From: Chloroflexota bacterium
GTDB lineage: Bacteria; Chloroflexota; Limnocylindria; Limnocylindrales; CSP1-4
Reading direction: 5' to 3'
NCBI GenBank assembly: GCA_021786915.1
Contig: JAJYMP010000788.1
Coordinates: 1-6,374, forward strand
DNA: 6,374 nucleotides
Positions 1 to 6,214 of this stretch are shown here, piece after piece. The notes below the pieces were generated by a model. The model did not search any database. It was given only the letters and a program-made list of their open reading frames with translations, and had not been told where the DNA came from. Numbering within the stretch: the first letter of the stretch is position 1; every line of letters starts with the position of its first letter. The translations under genes were made by a program, and so were the position numbers.

Positions 1-19
1 CGGGGGCTTGCTTGCTGAA

Positions 20-1246
20 ATGGACGTGGCATCGGGCGGGCCCCTCCAGGGCGTGCGGGTCCTCGACCTGTCGCGGATCGTGGCGGCTCCGTTCGCCACC
101 ATGGCCTTGGGCGACCTCGGGGCCACCGTGATCAAGGTGGAGCGGCCTGGCGCTGGGGATGACTGCCGGGCCTGGGGTCCACCGTTTATGGAGGGAGAGT
201 CGGCGTACTTCCTGGCGGTGAACCGGAACAAGAAGGGTATGGCTGTTGACTTCGCTACGGAGGAGGGTCGCCGCGCCGTGCGTCGGCTGGCCCTCGAGTG
301 GGCCGACGTCGTCGTGGATAATTTCAAGGACGGCACTCTCGAACGCTGGGGTCTCGGCCTGGCGGACCTGCGTCGGGATAATCCGCGGCTCGTCACCGCG
401 TCGGTTCGCGGCTATCCCGAAGGAGATGCCCGGCCGGGGTATGACTTCATCACCCAGGCATCGAGCGGGCTCATGTCGCTCAACGGGCCACCCGACGGCG
501 ACTTCTATAAGGTCGGCGCCCCCATCTCCGACCTCAGCAGTGGGCTGTTCCTCCTCAGCGGCATCCTCGCGGCATTGTTCCACCGCGAACAATACGGGAC
601 CGGCCAGCACGTCTCGGTGTCCCTCTGGGAGTCCCAGGTGTCGCTCCTGGTCAATGCCAACCAGTCGTACCTGACGTCACACCGGACCCCTCGGCGCATG
701 GGCAATGCCCACCCCCAGGTCGCCCCTTACGAGGTGTACAAGACCAAGGACGCACCGGTCGCGATTGCCGGGGGTAACCAGGCCCAGTTTGCCAGGATCG
801 CCAATGCACTCGGGCACCCGGAGTGGGTGGACGACCCGGCGTTTGCCACGAACAGCGATCGGGTGGCCAATCGGGCCGATCTGGCGGCACGCATCGAAGA
901 GGCCTTGGCCAGCCGGACGCGTGACGAAGTCCTCGCCGCTCTGACGGCCCTCGACGTGCCCTGCGGTGCTCTGCGAAGCATCGACGAGGTCTTCTCATCG
1001 CCAGAAGCGGCAGCTGCTGGAATCGTGGTCAAAGTTCCCCACCGCCTGCTGGGAGAGGTCCCCGTTGTCCGTCTCCCGTGGCGGTTCTCCGCGACTCCGG
1101 CCGCGCCCCGCTTCGGTTCGCCGACCCTGGGACAGGATACGGACGCGATCCTGACCAGCCTGGCAGCGACCGATTCCGTTGCTACGAGCGGTCCAGGGTC
1201 AGACGCGCCGAGCGATCTCGTCCCGCGAGCGCCTGACAAGACGTGA
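20..1246 (+). CDS. Class III (CaiB/BaiF family) acyl-CoA:carboxylate CoA-transferase
   Basis: This is probably a cytoplasmic enzyme that moves CoA from a donor thioester such as succinyl-CoA to a free carboxylic acid, activating it for beta-oxidation. From the ATG at 20 it has 408 residues, normal for the family. The N-terminus reads PLQGVRVLDLSRIVAAPFA, followed by a GDLGATVIKVERP stretch, both hallmarks of CaiB/BaiF proteins. The catalytic Asp is D171 in KVGAPISDLSSG. The position 30 residues earlier, His in racemase members, is Tyr141 (GYDF), so transferase rather than racemase activity is expected. The C-terminal GxDTDAIL motif (about 371-377) is followed by a Ser/Ala/Pro-rich tail of some 25 residues. 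A TTG at 8 is in frame and no stop is visible upstream, so a start further left cannot be excluded; the ATG fits the family's N-terminus best. Substrate is unknown. The family call is firm, the reaction less so. Confidence 0.9.
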   Translation: MDVASGGPLQGVRVLDLSRIVAAPFATMALGDLGATVIKVERPGAGDDCRAWGPPFMEGESAYFLAVNRNKKGMAVDFATEEGRRAVRRLALEWADVVVDNFKDGTLERWGLGLADLRRDNPRLVTASVRGYPEGDARPGYDFITQASSGLMSLNGPPDGDFYKVGAPISDLSSGLFLLSGILAALFHREQYGTGQHVSVSLWESQVSLLVNANQSYLTSHRTPRRMGNAHPQVAPYEVYKTKDAPVAIAGGNQAQFARIANALGHPEWVDDPAFATNSDRVANRADLAARIEEALASRTRDEVLAALTALDVPCGALRSIDEVFSSPEAAAAGIVVKVPHRLLGEVPVVRLPWRFSATPAAPRFGSPTLGQDTDAILTSLAATDSVATSGPGSDAPSDLVPRAPDKT

Positions 1247-1417
1247 GTGGAGCGCGGTCGCTGCCCTGGTCGGCTGGACTCAAGTGCTGCGGCCCGCGAG
1301 GCGTGTTCCGGGGGCGACGCCGGCATGGGTCGTCCGCCTGCCCTGTTCACGGTACCTCACCAGGTCCGTCGCCGTCGGGCGAGGGGTGCGGTTATGAGAA
1401 GCCCAGAAGTTCTGCCC
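1247..1417. other. Intergenic stretch with no recognisable feature
   Basis: This is GC-rich sequence between the CoA-transferase stop and the promoter-like element before the dehydrogenase. Short open frames cross it on both strands but none resembles a protein family. I see no convincing terminator hairpin with a T-run, no tRNA and no repeat. Confidence 0.5.
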
Positions 1418-1426
1418 GTCATATAG

Positions 1427-1460
1427 TTGACATTCAGCGCTAATGTAATACCATACGGGA
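1427..1460 (+). promoter_or_regulatory. Candidate sigma70-type promoter giving a leaderless transcript
   Basis: A perfect -35 hexamer TTGACA (1427-1432) is followed, after 16 bp, by TACCAT (1449-1454), which fits the TANNNT form of the -10 box common in high-GC Actinobacteria. Six bases separate this box from the GTG at 1461, so transcription would start on or next to the first base of the start codon. This fits the lack of a usable Shine-Dalgarno sequence: the only purine-rich run, ACGGGA, touches the start codon. An alternative -10, TAATGT at 1441-1446, sits too close to this -35. The hexamers are seen; promoter activity is inferred. Confidence 0.5.
1430..1446. promoter_or_regulatory. Inverted repeat, possible operator inside the promoter spacer
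   Basis: ACATT (1430-1434) and AATGT (1442-1446) form an inverted repeat separated by seven bases that include the self-complementary AGCGCT. It starts in the -35 hexamer and ends just before the proposed -10 box, so a bound repressor would block RNA polymerase. The arms are only 5 bp, and no regulator gene is visible to pair with it. Confidence 0.35.
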
Positions 1461-3041
1461 GTGACTTCGCTGCCGACCGCTGGGTGGACCGGAACGCGGG
1501 GTCAAGCCCCGCTCCCCACGTCGAGAAGCGTATGTGTGGTGGGCTGCGGGACGATGGGCTCGGGCATCGCCGAGGTCATTGCCACGGCGGGCCACATTAC
1601 GTACCTCGTTGACCAGGATCACGTACGCGCGGCCGGGGCCATCGCGCGTATCCGCGAACGGTTGGCTCACGAGGTCGCCAGGAAGCGCCTGAGTCCGACA
1701 CAAGAGGCCGAGATCGCGGAACGCCTCCGGTTACTGACCGATCTCGCCGACCTGCGGCGTGTACCGGACTGCGGGCTCGTTCTCGAGGCGGTCGCCGAGG
1801 ACCTGGCTGTGAAGGGTCAACTGCTAGCCGAGCTCGAGGAAGTCATCCAACCATCGTGCATCCTGGCCACCAACACGTCATCGCTCTCGGTCACCGAGCT
1901 CGCTGCCCCGATGCTCCACGGGGGCCGGCTGGTGGGAATGCACTTCTTCAATCCGGCGCCCGCCATGCGCCTGGTCGAGGTCGTTTCTGGCCTCGACACT
2001 GATCCGACGGTCGCCCAGGTCGCTTGGAGCACGGCGGAGCAGTGGGGCAAGACTCCGGTCATGGTGCGGTCGACGCCCGGTTTCATCGTGAACAGGATCG
2101 CCCGGCCCTTCTACACTGAGGCGTTTCGGCTCCACGAGGAGCAGGTGTCGGATCCGGCCACCATCGACGCGCTCCTCCGGGAAGGCGGTGGCTTCCGCAT
2201 GGGGCCCTTCGAGCTCACCGACCTCATCGGCCAAGAGGTGAACCAAGCCGTGACGCTCTGCCTATGGAGCGCGTATGGATTCGACGCCCGGTACCGCCCC
2301 TCGCCCGTACAGCAGGACATCGTGCAGGCGGGATGGCTCGGCCGAAAGACGGGACGCGGCTTCTACACCTACGCCGAGGGGGTATCGAACCCTGCCGTCG
2401 GAACGCTCGCACCGGGGAAGTGCCCGGATCACCTCACCGTGCGGGGAGATGTCGGCCGGCTCCGCCCCATCCTCGAGAGGACCGGTGTGGCGATCGAGGA
2501 GACGTCCGGAGAGGGCCTGGTCGAACTGCCGAATGGCACAATCCTCATGACAACGAACGGCCAGCTGGCAACGTCAACCGCTTTACGCGTTCGCCGACCG
2601 GTGGTGACGGTCGACTATTCCCTGGACCCTCGCACGGTCACTCGGACGGCGGTCGCCCTTTCGGACGGCGCCGATCCCAAGCTGCTCGATGACGTCTCTG
2701 GCCTCTTCGCTGCGGCGGACATCGCTACGACCCGTATCGACGACACGCCGGGCCTCGTGGTGGCCCGCATCGTCGCATTGATCGTGGATCAGGCAGCCGA
2801 TGCTCTCTGGCATGGCATCGCGAATGCCGAGGACATCGACATCGCCATGCAGCTCGCGACCAACTACCCGCGCGGGCCCCTGGCGTGGGGGGACGAGATG
2901 GGGGTGGCGCAGGTCGTCCAGCTACTGGACAATCTCCACGCCACCTATGGCGATGACCGATATCGCGCCTGCCCTCTTCTGCGCCGCCATGCCCTCACCG
3001 GGATGCCGCTCGCGCCGGATCACCCGAGTCCGGGCGCGTAG
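1461..3041 (+). CDS. Two-domain 3-hydroxyacyl-CoA dehydrogenase (PaaH/PaaC type)
   Basis: It is predicted to oxidise an L-3-hydroxyacyl-CoA to the 3-ketoacyl-CoA with NAD+ in the cytoplasm, the third step of beta-oxidation. The Rossmann domain (about 22-205) carries the dinucleotide motif GCGTMGSG (28-35). Catalytic-site residues are the NTSS serine S140, H161 in GMHFFNP, E173 in LVEVV and N211 in TPGFIVNR. The first C-terminal helical domain (about 206-305) includes GGGFRMGPFELTDLIG and GRKTGRGFYTY. Next comes a reduced Rossmann-like segment (about 325-400, as in the Pfam 3HCDH_RFF domain), then a second C-terminal domain (about 428-512; TPGLVVARI, NYPRGPLAW). This order and the 526-residue length match PaaH/PaaC 3-hydroxyadipyl/3-hydroxybutyryl-CoA dehydrogenases, with about 20 extra residues at the N-terminus. 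The GTG start is well fixed: a stop lies in frame at 1446-1448 and the next in-frame GTG falls inside the Rossmann strand. No other paa gene is visible, so a phenylacetate role is not supported. Confidence 0.93.
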   Translation: MTSLPTAGWTGTRGQAPLPTSRSVCVVGCGTMGSGIAEVIATAGHITYLVDQDHVRAAGAIARIRERLAHEVARKRLSPTQEAEIAERLRLLTDLADLRRVPDCGLVLEAVAEDLAVKGQLLAELEEVIQPSCILATNTSSLSVTELAAPMLHGGRLVGMHFFNPAPAMRLVEVVSGLDTDPTVAQVAWSTAEQWGKTPVMVRSTPGFIVNRIARPFYTEAFRLHEEQVSDPATIDALLREGGGFRMGPFELTDLIGQEVNQAVTLCLWSAYGFDARYRPSPVQQDIVQAGWLGRKTGRGFYTYAEGVSNPAVGTLAPGKCPDHLTVRGDVGRLRPILERTGVAIEETSGEGLVELPNGTILMTTNGQLATSTALRVRRPVVTVDYSLDPRTVTRTAVALSDGADPKLLDDVSGLFAAADIATTRIDDTPGLVVARIVALIVDQAADALWHGIANAEDIDIAMQLATNYPRGPLAWGDEMGVAQVVQLLDNLHATYGDDRYRACPLLRRHALTGMPLAPDHPSPGA

Positions 3042-3130
3042 GTCATGAGTCGCACCGGATCGCGCCGGCGCACGAGAGCCATCCGACTATCGCGCCCGCT
3101 CCGGTGGGTGCGTTCTGCAATGAATATCGG

Positions 3131-3148
3131 CCGGCGCTGACCCGCCGG
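3131..3148. other. Small GC-rich hairpin between dehydrogenase and flavoprotein genes
   Basis: CCGGCG (3131-3136) and CGCCGG (3143-3148) are perfectly complementary around a 6-base loop. There is no T-run after the stem, so it is not a convincing intrinsic terminator. It could weaken read-through, or it may be chance in GC-rich DNA. It lies about 90 bases after the dehydrogenase stop and 43 bases before the flavoprotein start. Confidence 0.3.
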
Positions 3149-3191
3149 TGATCGTGGTGACCGATGCTCGGACGCGAAAGTCTGCAAGAAA

Positions 3192-4751
3192 GTGATTGAG
3201 CCGCAAACACAAACGATCGAAACGCAACCCGCTGACGCGACCGGCATCGATGCTTTCTCCGCCGACGTCATCGTCGTGGGTGGAGGCAATGCCGGTCTCT
3301 GCGCGGCGCTGGCAGCGCTGCAGCGTGGCGCAAAGGTCCTCGTGCTCGACGCGGCTCCCGTCGAAGCTCGTGGCGGGAATTCGCTCCTTGCCACGGGAAC
3401 CCTTCGCGTCAGCTACCAGGGCGTGCCGGATGTTAAGCGACTCGTTCCGGAACTGTCCGAGGAGGAGATGGCCAGCATGGACGTCGGGGCCTATCCCGAG
3501 GATACCTATATGGACGACCTCGGTCGCCTGTCCGATTACCGGCTCGAAATAGACTTGGCCGAGCAGGTCGCCCGCAACAGCCTGCCTACGTTGCTGTGGA
3601 TGGCCCGCTCCGGTGTGCGTTACACGCCGATCTACGGGCGCCAAGCGGTTCGCGTCGGGGGCCAGCACCGCTTCTGGGGCGGGGTCGCCGTGGAGGTGGT
3701 CGGCGGCGGGCAAGGGCTTGTTGACTCGCTGAGTGCCGCGGTCCGGGCGATCGGTGGGCGCATCGTCTACCAAGCGCGAGCGGATCGCCTGATCGAAGAA
3801 GACGGCGTAGTGGCCGGTGTCGTCGTACGTGACGGCGGGCGCAGAGAGACGAAGCTGTATGCGAAGAGCGTCGTCATCGCTACCGGGGGCTTCGAAGCGA
3901 ACCGAGCATGGAGGGCCCAGTACCTCGGTCCCGGTTGGGACCTCGCCCGCGTACGCGGATCGCGGTTCAGCCAAGGCGACGGGATTCAGATGGCGCTGCG
4001 GGTGGGAGCGGTGCCCTGGGGACACTGGAGTGGCTGCCATGCCTCGGCATGGGATGAGAACGCCCCCGAATTCGGGGACGAGATGCCAACCGGCCAATTC
4101 TCCCGGCACAGCTATCCCTACGGGATCATGATCAACGCAAGCGGGGAGCGCTTTGTCGACGAAGGGGCCGATTTCCGCACCTACACGTACGCGCGCTACG
4201 GTGGAGAAATACTTAAACAGCCCCGCGCTGTGGCATGGCAGGTATTCGACCGCAAGGTTGCGGAGTTGCTGCGCAGCGAGTACCGGAGCCGTACGGTCAC
4301 GAAGGTGACAGCACTCACCATCCACGACCTGGTCGAGAAGCTGGAGAGCATCGACAAGGAAGCTGCGCTCGCCACGATCCGCAATTTCAATCGCTCGATC
4401 GACACAGCACGTCCATTCGATCCAGTGACCAAGGACGGACGCAAGGCACAAGGGCTACCCGTCGTCAAGAGCAACTGGTCACAGGCAATCGACGAGCCTC
4501 CGTTCGAAGCCTTTGCTGTCACCTGCGGGATCACGTTTACGTATGGTGGCCTGCACATCAACAGCGGCGGTGCCGTTCTGGACGTGCAGGCGCGACCGAT
4601 CCGCGGGCTCTTCGCGGCTGGAGGTATCGTGGGCGGGCTGTATTTCGGGAACGCCCCGAGTGGGAGCAGTCTGGTGGCGGGCTCGGTCCAGGGCAAGGTA
4701 GCCGGTACGGAGGCATGTGGATATGCCTTGGGCCTCGGAACGTCAGGGTGA
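3192..4751 (+). CDS. FAD-dependent dehydrogenase, TcuA-like / fumarate reductase flavoprotein family
   Basis: This is a soluble flavoprotein expected to oxidise a carboxylic acid or related substrate, as TcuA oxidises tricarballylate to cis-aconitate. The FAD-binding motif is DVIVVGGGNAG (25-35), followed by a strand ending VLVLDAA and the RGGNS flavin-contact segment (60-64). The stretch RVGGQHRFWGG (154-164) and the TGGF motif (231-234) are also typical. A C-terminal FAD segment, GLFAAGGIVGGLYFGNAPSG (472-491), closes the fold. At 519 residues it is somewhat longer than TcuA, partly from a hydrophilic N-terminal extension of about 24 residues. In GITFTYGG (446-453), Phe449 seems to fall where flavocytochrome fumarate reductases have a substrate-binding His; I believe this is usual in the TcuA branch. 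No TcuB-like electron-transfer partner is present here. GTG 3192 is the first start after the in-frame stop at 3138-3140; the ribosome site is weak. Family is confident, substrate unknown; 3-ketosteroid dehydrogenase-type chemistry is a less likely alternative. Confidence 0.85.
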   Translation: MIEPQTQTIETQPADATGIDAFSADVIVVGGGNAGLCAALAALQRGAKVLVLDAAPVEARGGNSLLATGTLRVSYQGVPDVKRLVPELSEEEMASMDVGAYPEDTYMDDLGRLSDYRLEIDLAEQVARNSLPTLLWMARSGVRYTPIYGRQAVRVGGQHRFWGGVAVEVVGGGQGLVDSLSAAVRAIGGRIVYQARADRLIEEDGVVAGVVVRDGGRRETKLYAKSVVIATGGFEANRAWRAQYLGPGWDLARVRGSRFSQGDGIQMALRVGAVPWGHWSGCHASAWDENAPEFGDEMPTGQFSRHSYPYGIMINASGERFVDEGADFRTYTYARYGGEILKQPRAVAWQVFDRKVAELLRSEYRSRTVTKVTALTIHDLVEKLESIDKEAALATIRNFNRSIDTARPFDPVTKDGRKAQGLPVVKSNWSQAIDEPPFEAFAVTCGITFTYGGLHINSGGAVLDVQARPIRGLFAAGGIVGGLYFGNAPSGSSLVAGSVQGKVAGTEACGYALGLGTSG

Positions 4752-4874
4752 CGACGAGCGAGCGTGGCGCGTGCCGGGCGTCGAGGGCCAGACGGGTCGG
4801 CACCCGATGCCGGAAGCCGCACGCCATACACAGGCCGGGCGATAGCGGTATGCGTCTGGTGACCAGCGAGACAC

Positions 4875-4881
4875 GAGAGGG
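4875..4881 (+). promoter_or_regulatory. Ribosome binding site for the racemase-type gene
   Basis: GAGAGGG lies nine bases before the GTG at 4891. It is the clearest Shine-Dalgarno-like sequence in the window and supports that start, which also matches the family N-terminus MAGPL. Confidence 0.6.
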
Positions 4882-4890
4882 TGGTGTCGG

Positions 4891-6039
4891 GTGGCCGGAC
4901 CCCTGGATGGCGTAGCGGTGATCGAATTTGCCGGGATCGGCCCTGGGCCGTTCGCGGGGATGGTCCTAGCCGACCTGGGTGCCGATGTGCTTCGGGTCGA
5001 GCGGCATGGGTCGGTCGAGGGGATCAGTCAGGCTATGACCCATGACCTGCTCCAGCGGGGGAAGCAGTCGGTGGGGGTGGAGCTGAAACATCCCGAAGGT
5101 GTCGAGCTGGCGCTCGACCTTGTCGAGCGTGCCGACGTCCTCATCGAGGGGTACCGGCCCGGCGTCATGGAGCGATTGGGTCTCGGCCCAGACGCGTGTC
5201 TGGCTCGCAATGAACGGCTGGTGTACGGCAGGGTGACGGGGTGGGGCCAGGACGGCCCCTTGGCCATGCGAGCGGGGCACGATATCGATTACGTTGCTGC
5301 GGCTGGTGTGCTGGGTCTGATAGGCCGGGTGGGAGACCGCCCCATTCCCCCGTTGAACCTCGTCGGAGACTTCGGGGGCGGAGGTTTGTTGCTGGCGTTC
5401 GGCATCGTCTGCGCGCTGCTCGTGAGCAGGGCGAGCGGCAAGGGCCAGGTCGTCGACGCTGCGATGGTCGACGGCGCTGCCCTGCTCAACACCATGATGT
5501 ACGGAGAGCTCGCCGCGGGGAGGTGGCACGAGGAGCGCGGCACGAACCTCATCGACAGCGGGGCGCCCTTCTACGAAGTCTATGAATGCGCAGACGGAAG
5601 GATGGTCGCCGTCGGGGCATTGGAGGACAGGTTCTACCAACAGCTGATGGACGTTATGGAGTTCCCCGTCGGCGACTTTCCGGACAGGTTTGACCGATCG
5701 CAATGGCCGGAGATGAAGCGGCGGTTCGCTGATGTCTTCAGGCGCCGGACCCGTGACCACTGGCTCCATCGGGCGGAAGGGCGGGACTGCTGTGTTGCAC
5801 CCGTCTTGTCGATGAGCGAAGTGGCGCAGTACCCGCACAATGTCTGGCGCCGGACGTTCGTTGAGGTAGCCGGAGTGATGCAGCCCGCGCCCGCACCTAG
5901 GTTCTCCACCTCCGTGGTCGGTGTTCCCGGAAGGCCGTGCCGCCCTGGCGAGAACGGGGGGCAGGCGCTCGCCGACTGGGGGATCGACACGCGACGGACT
6001 CGGCAGCTCATCGCAGCGGGCCTGGTGGCCACGGCGTGA
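4891..6039 (+). CDS. Alpha-methylacyl-CoA racemase-type CaiB/BaiF family protein
   Basis: It is predicted to interconvert the 2R and 2S epimers of 2-methylacyl-CoA thioesters, so that beta-oxidation of methyl-branched chains (side chains of sterols, isoprenoid acids) can proceed. The 382-residue protein opens with MAGPLDGVAVIEFAGIGPGP, nearly the signature start of the AMACR/Mcr group, followed by ADLGADVLRVER. The residues corresponding to His126, Asp156 and Glu241 of the Mycobacterium tuberculosis racemase appear as H130 (GHDIDY), D160 (LVGDFGGG) and E245 (GALEDRF), a constant offset of four. A C-terminal CVAPVLS segment (301-307) and MQPAPAPRFS (330-339) are also racemase-like. The start is set by an in-frame stop at 4843-4845, with GTG 4891 as the first start codon after it. 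It lies 139 bases after the flavoprotein gene and may be cotranscribed. A CoA-transferase role is less likely because the racemase His is present, which the first gene of the window lacks. Confidence 0.92.
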   Translation: MAGPLDGVAVIEFAGIGPGPFAGMVLADLGADVLRVERHGSVEGISQAMTHDLLQRGKQSVGVELKHPEGVELALDLVERADVLIEGYRPGVMERLGLGPDACLARNERLVYGRVTGWGQDGPLAMRAGHDIDYVAAAGVLGLIGRVGDRPIPPLNLVGDFGGGGLLLAFGIVCALLVSRASGKGQVVDAAMVDGAALLNTMMYGELAAGRWHEERGTNLIDSGAPFYEVYECADGRMVAVGALEDRFYQQLMDVMEFPVGDFPDRFDRSQWPEMKRRFADVFRRRTRDHWLHRAEGRDCCVAPVLSMSEVAQYPHNVWRRTFVEVAGVMQPAPAPRFSTSVVGVPGRPCRPGENGGQALADWGIDTRRTRQLIAAGLVATA

Positions 6040-6084
6040 CCGCAAGGCGTTGGTGGACGGCGCCTCCGCATGTTGGTCGCACCC

Positions 6085-6116
6085 GACGCAGAGGACGCAG
6101 CCGCATGCCCGACGCA
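6085..6116 (+). repeat. Three short GACGCA direct repeats
   Basis: GACGCA occurs at 6085-6090, 6094-6099 and 6111-6116, with starts 9 and 17 bases apart, in the gap after the racemase gene. The spacing is irregular and the unit is common in GC-rich DNA, so this may be chance. Confidence 0.25.
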
Positions 6117-6129
6117 AGCGAAGCCTGAC

Positions 6130-6135
6130 TATAAT
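6130..6135 (+). promoter_or_regulatory. Perfect TATAAT, possible -10 box
   Basis: A consensus -10 hexamer stands in a sudden AT-rich patch in front of the ABC ATPase gene. No good -35 lies 16-18 bases upstream. If used, transcription would start near 6142, inside the 12-bp palindrome that follows. Confidence 0.35.
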
Positions 6136-6139
6136 CTTC

Positions 6140-6167
6140 TTGACAATTGTCAGATTTAAGATAGCCT
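6140..6167 (+). promoter_or_regulatory. Candidate promoter for the ABC transporter gene
   Basis: TTGACA (6140-6145), a 16-bp spacer and TAGCCT (6162-6167, TANNNT form) repeat the arrangement seen before the 3-hydroxyacyl-CoA dehydrogenase gene. Transcription would start around 6173-6176, giving a leader of about 40 bases to the ATG at 6215. The -10 is weak; the upstream TATAAT is an alternative. Confidence 0.4.
6141..6152. promoter_or_regulatory. Perfect 12-bp palindrome, likely operator
   Basis: TGACAATTGTCA is exactly self-complementary and overlaps the -35 hexamer at 6140. Its position in an intergenic promoter region in front of a transport gene makes a repressor or activator site likely. 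The regulator family cannot be named from this alone. Confidence 0.5.
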
Positions 6168-6176
6168 GACCGTCAG
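6166..6176. promoter_or_regulatory. Second palindrome with the same half-site, possible second operator
   Basis: CTGAC and GTCAG flank a single central C, giving an 11-bp palindrome with the same TGAC/GTCA half-sites as the site at 6141-6152, centred about 24 bp downstream. It covers the end of the candidate -10 box and the likely transcription start. Confidence 0.4.
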
Positions 6177-6214
6177 TGCACTTGCTTGGGTGTGCCTTGA
6201 ATGAACGGACTGAC

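Noticed and set aside
727..1350. 207-residue minus-strand frame running into the 1247-1460 gap
   Set aside because: It is mostly antisense to the CoA-transferase and shows no family motif, so it does not explain the gap.
1441..1446. TAATGT as the -10 box of the dehydrogenase promoter
   Set aside because: It is only eight bases from TTGACA and has no better -35 at the normal distance; TACCAT at 1449-1454 gives proper spacing.
3062..3071. GCGCCGGCGC palindrome
   Set aside because: It is pure GC sequence of a kind frequent in such genomes, with no T-run and no promoter boxes around it.
3087..4451. 454-residue open frame on the minus strand
   Set aside because: It lies opposite the flavoprotein gene, whose + strand translation has clear FAD motifs throughout. 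The antisense protein shows no recognisable domain and is the usual by-product of high GC at third codon positions.
4235..4915. 226-residue + strand frame across the flavoprotein end and the following gap
   Set aside because: It is a shifted frame of the flavoprotein gene with Arg/Gly-rich composition; it has no domain and overlaps two well-supported genes.
6066..6107. CCGCATG occurring twice, 35 bases apart
   Set aside because: It is a 7-base match in GC-rich DNA without flanking similarity; no sign of a mobile element end or attachment site.
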